The notes under the pieces: model-generated
Seen by the model: only the letters and a program-made list of their open reading frames with translations
What the model was told of the DNA's origin: nothing
The model's database searches: none
Source of the DNA: a virus
IMG/VR virus record: IMGVR_UViG_3300025141_000681
Span: 1 to 25,158 of that record
Length of the DNA stretch: 25,158 bases
Strand: one strand, 5' to 3'
Program-made: the position numbers and the translations under genes
Shown: positions 23,415 to 25,158 of the stretch, in pieces
Numbering within the stretch: position 1 is the stretch's first letter
Layout: each line of letters begins with the position of its first letter

Positions 23415-23692
23415 TGTTTAAAAAATGGATAGGTCAGGCATTAATGTCAAGTGGTGTTAAGCCAATAACAGAACTTTTAAAAGCAGTAAAACAACTTTTT
23501 ACAGATTCTAAGGGGAAGTGGAGTAGTAAAAGAACCATTAGTGGTGTAATAGTTGTTTCTGCAAGTTTATATATAGAGAAAAATGGTATAGATACAAATG
23601 CCCTTATAATGACAGGGCTTGGTGTCCTTCCTTTATGCTTCTCTGTGTTTGAAAAAAAATGTGCAAACTGTACAGATAGTTGTAAAAAATAA
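23414..23692 (+). CDS. holin-like protein with cysteine-rich tail (92 aa)
   Basis: A basic amphipathic N-terminal half (residues 1-40) is followed by two hydrophobic segments (about 42-54 and 62-79) and a C-terminal CANCTDSCKK with Cys83, Cys86 and Cys90. It could be a second holin, an antiholin or a lysis accessory. The CxxC/C tail could bind metal or form disulfides. Its start overlaps the previous stop. Two terminators follow. Confidence 0.6.
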   Translation: MFKKWIGQALMSSGVKPITELLKAVKQLFTDSKGKWSSKRTISGVIVVSASLYIEKNGIDTNALIMTGLGVLPLCFSVFEKKCANCTDSCKK

Positions 23693-23712
23693 TTATCTTA
23701 GCAACTTACTTG

Positions 23713-23738
23713 GATAGGGTTGTTCCTATCTTTGTTTT
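23713..23738 (+). terminator. first terminator after the lysis genes
   Basis: A 6-bp stem GATAGG (23713-23718) and CCTATC (23725-23730) with a 6-nt loop, followed by TTTGTTTT. It lies 20 nt after the last lysis gene's stop. Confidence 0.6.
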
Positions 23739-23758
23739 CATTGTTTATAGTTTTCAAG

Positions 23759-23794
23759 AGTGAGGTGTTAAAAAGCATCTCACTTTTGTATTTT
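23759..23794 (+). terminator. second terminator after the lysis genes
   Basis: A 9-bp stem (23759-23767 with 23776-23784, one G-U pair) and an 8-nt loop, followed by TTTGTATTTT. Together with the terminator at 23713 it isolates the late operon from the gene at 23843. Confidence 0.75.
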
Positions 23795-23842
23795 ATAAGC
23801 ATTTATTTTGCATAACTTGCGTGGCAATCAATAAATAATTTT

Positions 23843-24931
23843 ATGAAAAAATATGGAAAACGAATTAGATTGTCTCCAGAAGAGGTGGAGGTAATCTATG
23901 AGGGTAGAGCCAGTACAACAAATATTAATGGTAATACAGCGTTAGATATTCATTTAGCGGATAGGGGTATCTCTAAAAAAGATGTGGTTTCTGTTAAGCA
24001 TTGGCAATCGGCAAATGGAGAATACAGATTCAGCGTAGTTACAAAAGAAGATATGTCTATTAATGAAAACGACATATTAGATAATATAAGTAACCTTATT
24101 GAGAACCACTCCCCTCACTACCCTTCAGTAAAAAGAAAAAACAAAAATGCCAATCACTTATTGGTAATAAATCCAGCAGACATACATATAGGTAAATATG
24201 CAAATGCTGTTGAAACTGGTAGTGGATATGATGTTGAAACTGCCTGTATGCAGGTTTTAGAGGGGTTACAGGGACTTGTTGATAAAGCACAAGGGTTTAG
24301 TGTAGAAAAAGTTTTATTTTGCATAGGAAATGATGTACTGCATATTGATAATGTTTACAGCACAACAACAAAGGGAACTTATCAAGACACAGACGGAAAG
24401 TGGTGGGAACACTTTGAGGTTGCTTTAGCGTTATATATAAAATGTGTAGAAATGTTAAGGCTGGTTGCACCTGTAGATGTTGTTCACTCTATGAGCAATC
24501 ATGATTACCAGAGTGGGTTTCATTTAGCCCACGCATTAAAGAGTTGGTTTAGACATGAGGATGAGGTAACATTTGACATTAGTGTGTCGCACAGAAAATA
24601 TTATCAGTATGGTACTAACTTGATAGGGTTAGAGCATGGTGATGGTGCTAAAATGGATAACCTGCCTTTATTAATGGCTCAAGAAAAGCCAGAAATGTGG
24701 AGTAGCACTAAATATAGATACTGGTATTTACACCATTTACACCATAAAGTAAAACACAAATGGAGAGATGCTAAAGATTTTATTGGTGTTACTGTAGAGT
24801 ATATGCGTTCACCATCAGGAACTGATAGTTGGCACTCAAGAAAAGGATTCACAGGTATTTTAAAAGCAGTTGAAGGCTTTATACACGAAAAAAATAGTGG
24901 TCAAGTAGCACGATTAGTGCATTATTTCTAA
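23843..24931 (+). CDS. metallophosphoesterase-like protein (362 aa)
   Basis: Calcineurin-like phosphoesterase fold motifs in order: D113-I-H115 (ADIHIGK), G162-N163-D164, N219-H220-D221 in place of the usual GNHE/GNHD, H265-G266 (LEHGDG), and H298-L-H300. The first 100 residues are a separate domain (start SPEEVEVIYEGRAS, reminiscent of small helical DNA-binding parts). Similar genes occur near the ends of Bacteroidota phage genomes; substrates (nucleic acid or nucleotides) are unknown. It stands alone behind two terminators. A -7-like sequence with one T missing (TATTTTG at 23804) may be part of its promoter but is weak. Confidence 0.85.
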   Translation: MKKYGKRIRLSPEEVEVIYEGRASTTNINGNTALDIHLADRGISKKDVVSVKHWQSANGEYRFSVVTKEDMSINENDILDNISNLIENHSPHYPSVKRKNKNANHLLVINPADIHIGKYANAVETGSGYDVETACMQVLEGLQGLVDKAQGFSVEKVLFCIGNDVLHIDNVYSTTTKGTYQDTDGKWWEHFEVALALYIKCVEMLRLVAPVDVVHSMSNHDYQSGFHLAHALKSWFRHEDEVTFDISVSHRKYYQYGTNLIGLEHGDGAKMDNLPLLMAQEKPEMWSSTKYRYWYLHHLHHKVKHKWRDAKDFIGVTVEYMRSPSGTDSWHSRKGFTGILKAVEGFIHEKNSGQVARLVHYF

Positions 24932-24951
24932 AAATTTTAACCTAGTAGGCA

Positions 24952-24972
24952 AACATTTATTAAAAAAATGTT
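24952..24972. promoter_or_regulatory. 21-bp palindrome, operator candidate (type A, copy 2)
   Basis: AACATTT-N7-AAATGTT, the same length and half-sites as 127-147. It ends 8 nt before the -33 element of the promoter at 24981. It has no T-tract after it, so it is not a terminator for the + strand. Confidence 0.6.
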
Positions 24973-24980
24973 AAAAAACC

Positions 24981-25011
24981 TTTGGTAGTTGATTCCAATT
25001 TTATAACTTTG
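24981..25011 (+). promoter_or_regulatory. Bacteroidota-type promoter for the right-end gene
   Basis: TTTG (24981-24984), 19-bp spacer, TAACTTTG (25004-25011): an essentially perfect match to the Bacteroidota pattern, with the same spacing as the promoter at 145-175. Start codon at 25042, so the leader is about 25 nt. Confidence 0.8.
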
Positions 25012-25041
25012 CTTCAATTATTAACTAAAAACTATACACAA

Positions 25042-25158
25042 ATGAAAACAAAAGAATTTACAATACACAAAGAATATGAGAATATAGCGATATTAGAAAA
25101 TGGAGGCTATAAAACTCTAAAAAATTGTCACAAAACTTTTATGCATATATGCGACAAT
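25042..25158 (+). CDS. 5' part of a small gene cut by the window end (39 codons seen)
   Basis: ATG 25042 opens MKTKEFTIHKEYENIAIL and remains open to the last base. The leader contains ATTAACTAAA about 25 nt upstream, as before the small genes at the left edge. The product is not recognised. It has its own promoter and palindrome, suggesting the start of a second regulated (early or accessory) unit. Confidence 0.65.
   Translation, partial: MKTKEFTIHKEYENIAILENGGYKTLKNCHKTFMHICDN

Noticed and set aside
24952-24972. Terminator after the metallophosphoesterase gene
   Set aside because: Inverted repeat without a following T-tract; its twin at 127-147 sits at a promoter, so it is called an operator candidate.

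Overview
This window looks like the late (packaging, virion and lysis) region of a siphovirus or prophage of a Bacteroidota host, most likely Flavobacteriia. The evidence: AT-rich DNA; no Shine-Dalgarno sites, with A-rich leaders before start codons instead; promoters that fit the Bacteroidota pattern TTG/TTTG-N19-TAnnTTTG; and phage protein families I recognise from Bacteroidota phages. All supported genes are on the + strand. No integrase, replication gene, tRNA, IS or CRISPR was seen, so a temperate or lytic lifestyle cannot be decided.

Layout. 1-1354: a 9-bp tandem repeat at the left edge, two palindromes and a promoter, then a run of small A-rich genes of unknown function closed by a good terminator (about 1373-1398). 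1355-2015: a 660-nt gap with a perfect 27-bp tandem duplication and a palindrome resembling one at the left edge. 2016-3864: small and large terminase. 3948-5273: an unknown gene and a pair of overlapping tail-assembly-chaperone frames that look joined by -1 ribosomal frameshifting. 5276-15138: the tail module: tail-completion-like protein with a LamG lectin domain, two large baseplate/tail-tip proteins, a jelly-roll-like protein, a gp10-like protein and the tape measure. 15158-15969: three small genes (two with CxxC motifs, one with a helix-turn-helix). 16026-20945: head module: ClpP-like protease fused to a scaffold-like tail (with an internal start), major capsid protein, probable tail tube, small protein, portal and connector. 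20957-22445: minor structural proteins, a coiled-coil/TM protein and a very basic 44-residue peptide. 22445-23692: M15 endolysin, a secreted beta-barrel-like protein and two holin-like membrane proteins. Two terminators follow, then a metallophosphoesterase (23843-24931), then a second palindrome-promoter unit driving a gene cut by the window end.

The terminase fills procapsids built from portal, capsid protein and scaffold matured by the protease. The tail is assembled on the tape measure (862 residues, predicting roughly 130 nm) with the chaperones. The M15 peptidase and membrane proteins release progeny. The module order is unusual: the tail genes lie between terminase and head genes, and portal lies downstream of capsid. 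Most late genes begin ATGGC (Met-Ala), unlike the small left-end genes, which share an ATTAACTAA-type leader. The clearest leads are the frameshift site, the two duplicated palindromes at promoters, the nested scaffold start, the glycan-binding domains on the tail, and the outer-membrane-like protein inside the lysis cassette.
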